From Chionis minor (lineage: Eukaryota; Chordata; Aves; Charadriiformes; Chionididae): DNA of 64,000 nt. The stretch lies in assembly GCA_013398295.1 (NCBI GenBank), contig VZSF01011185.1, forward strand, positions 1-64,000, read 5' to 3'. How positions within the stretch are numbered: position 1 is the stretch's first letter; each line of letters begins with the position of its first letter. A program made the translations under genes and the position numbers. The notes below the pieces were generated by a model. The model searched no databases and was not told the origin of the DNA. It was given only the letters and a program-made list of their open reading frames with translations. Shown here piece by piece: positions 62,819-64,000 of this stretch.

Positions 62819-63390
62819 CAGAATCACATCATGGGATTGAGGTGGGAAGGCACCTCCTTAGATAATGTAGTCTAAACCCTGTGCTCAAAGCCATGGTCCT
62901 GTGGAGCAGGTAGCTCAAGGCTGTGTCTACTCAGGCTATCAATATCTCCAAGGATGGAAATTCCACAGCCTCGCTGGACAATCTCTGCTGTTGCATGACC
63001 ATAGTCACAGGAGAACAGGGGTTTTTTAAGCTTAAAAAGAATTTTCTGTATTTTCATTTGTGCCCATTGCCTCTTGTCCTGTCACAGGGAAGACAAAAGA
63101 CCAAAAAGAACTGGGCTACACCTTCTCTGCTCTCCCCATTAAGTATGTCTAAAAATTAATAAGACCCCCCGACCCATCTCTTCTTCAGGCTGAAAATTCC
63201 CAGCTCTTTTGTTCTTTCCTTATATGACAGATGCTCCAAGCTCTGAATCATCTTCATGACCTTTTGCCTCTCCAGTATATCTGTGTCTCTTTTGTACTGG
63301 GAAGCCCAGCACTGGACACAGAGCTCCAGATGTGTCTCATCAGTAAGGAGTAGAAAGGAAGGATCATCTCCCCCATGCAGGAATACAAAG
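62819..63390 (-). mobile_element. CR1 LINE, older copy with ORF2 end
   Basis: The plus-strand reading shows 'cagaatcacatcatgggatt', 'tcaatatctccaaggatgg', 'gcccattgcctcttgtcctg' and 'ccagcactggacacagagct', the reverse complement of the CR1 3' UTR and end of ORF2. A minus-strand frame at 63,156-63,404 keeps the ORF2 C-terminal block 'LEHLSYKERTKELGIFSLKK'. Divergence is higher than in the other copies and the octamer tail is decayed, so it is probably an older insertion. The outer edge near 63,390 is approximate. Confidence 0.92.
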
Positions 63391-63816
63391 TCAAATATTT
63401 CCACCCCACAGACAAATACAAAACCTCTCAGGTCTGTATCTCATGAATTCTTAGTGGACCTCACAGTTTTGTAGCCTGGTTTACAATCTGTGAACTGCAC
63501 TGGCAGAGTATTTCTTACAGCCAGCTGTGAGACATTCTGCAATCTCATTATATGCTTTCTGATCAGCGTCCACCTTTTACCGGCATGCAAAAAAGTTTGC
63601 CATTATAACCAGAAGGGAGGGGGCCTCCTTCTTTCCAGGAAAAGACTCAAGTTAGATAATGATTGAGACAGCAAGAAATAAAAACTACACAGCCTTTCTC
63701 TGTATTCCTCCCTGTTGAATTAAAATTCCCTTCATTTTAAATAGTGTTTAAAACAGTGGATAATGTAACAGAAACATCAGCAATAGCAAATAGTCTTGCC
63801 CATCTTGACAGCATTT
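63391..63816. other. Unique noncoding DNA
   Basis: No gene or repeat family is recognised in these 430 bp. Confidence 0.5.
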
Positions 63817-63927
63817 GTTTCTCTTATTTTTTTCTTTTGTTTCTCCTTTTACTTTTTTCTTTCTCTTTTTGTTTCTCCTTTTATTTTTTTCTTTATCTTT
63901 TTGGTTCTCCTTTCAGTTTGTTTCTCC
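63817..63927 (+). repeat. Polypyrimidine minisatellite, 32-bp period
   Basis: Units beginning 'gtttctccttttacttt' start at 63,839 and 63,871, with a shorter unit before (63,817) and a degenerate one after (63,903). All are nearly pure C and T. The Phe-rich open frame that spans it is a by-product of the repeat. Confidence 0.82.
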
Positions 63928-64000
63928 TTATTTTACTTTCCATCCACCATTTTAATTCAATCCTCTGTCTGCTGCTCCTTGTGATGAGAAATTTTGAATG
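63928..64000. other. Unique DNA at window end
   Basis: Seventy-three bases with nothing recognisable. Confidence 0.5.

Noticed and set aside
63796..63984. Phe-rich frame resembling a membrane protein
   Set aside because: It is translation of a C/T-rich minisatellite and the hydrophobic run is a composition effect.
1..64000. CRISPR arrays, operons, insertion sequences or other prokaryotic systems
   Set aside because: The window has vertebrate LINE and LTR content, no regular spacer-repeat arrays and no dense coding, so prokaryotic systems are not expected or seen.

Overview
This window looks like ordinary bird nuclear DNA. The main evidence is about a dozen pieces of the avian LINE family CR1. 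Several carry the hallmark CR1 3' end: a conserved segment with the words 'ttggaacaggctgcccaggg' and 'gatcttaaaggtcttttccaac', ending in copies of the 8-mer 'attctatg'. A solo endogenous-retrovirus LTR of a type common in birds is also present. Apart from these the DNA is AT-rich, poor in CpG and mostly unique. I could recognise no host protein-coding exon, no RNA gene, no CpG-island promoter, and no prokaryotic feature such as an operon, CRISPR array or insertion sequence. The open reading frames are short, overlap on both strands and resemble no family I know, apart from decayed CR1 ORF2 pieces. The best reading is an intergenic or long-intron segment. The species cannot be named from what is visible.

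Layout. Bases 1-20 are the tail of a CR1 cut by the window edge. From 21 to about 25.5 kb there is unique AT-rich DNA with CR1 tails at 5.54, 11.37 and 16.14 kb. A 218-bp GC-richer block lies between two single N's at 12.4-12.6 kb. A solo LTR starts at 22.37 kb, and an exact 585-bp tandem duplication around a single N begins inside it. At 25.59-26.16 kb two CR1 copies sit 5' end to 5' end. From 26.2 to 38.9 kb there is unique DNA with one CR1 tail at 32.6 kb, a (CA)n microsatellite, and stretches that look like conserved noncoding elements. At 38.91-40.47 kb lies the longest CR1, with a broken reverse transcriptase. Bases 40110-42023 are then repeated exactly at 42025-43938 around a single N. 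From 43.9 to 48.0 kb there is unique DNA. LTR-like material occupies 48.0-49.2 kb, including a probable ERV polyadenylation signal, LTR end and primer-binding site on the minus strand. The rest is unique DNA with a CR1 fragment at 54.3 kb, a 43-base poly-T at 57.0 kb and a 0.57-kb CR1 on the minus strand at 62.8 kb.

There is no gene network to describe. The two things most worth acting on are the N-separated exact duplications, which look like assembly errors, and a handful of short hairpins and CNE-like blocks that could be tested by comparison with other birds. I found no convincing new biological system here.
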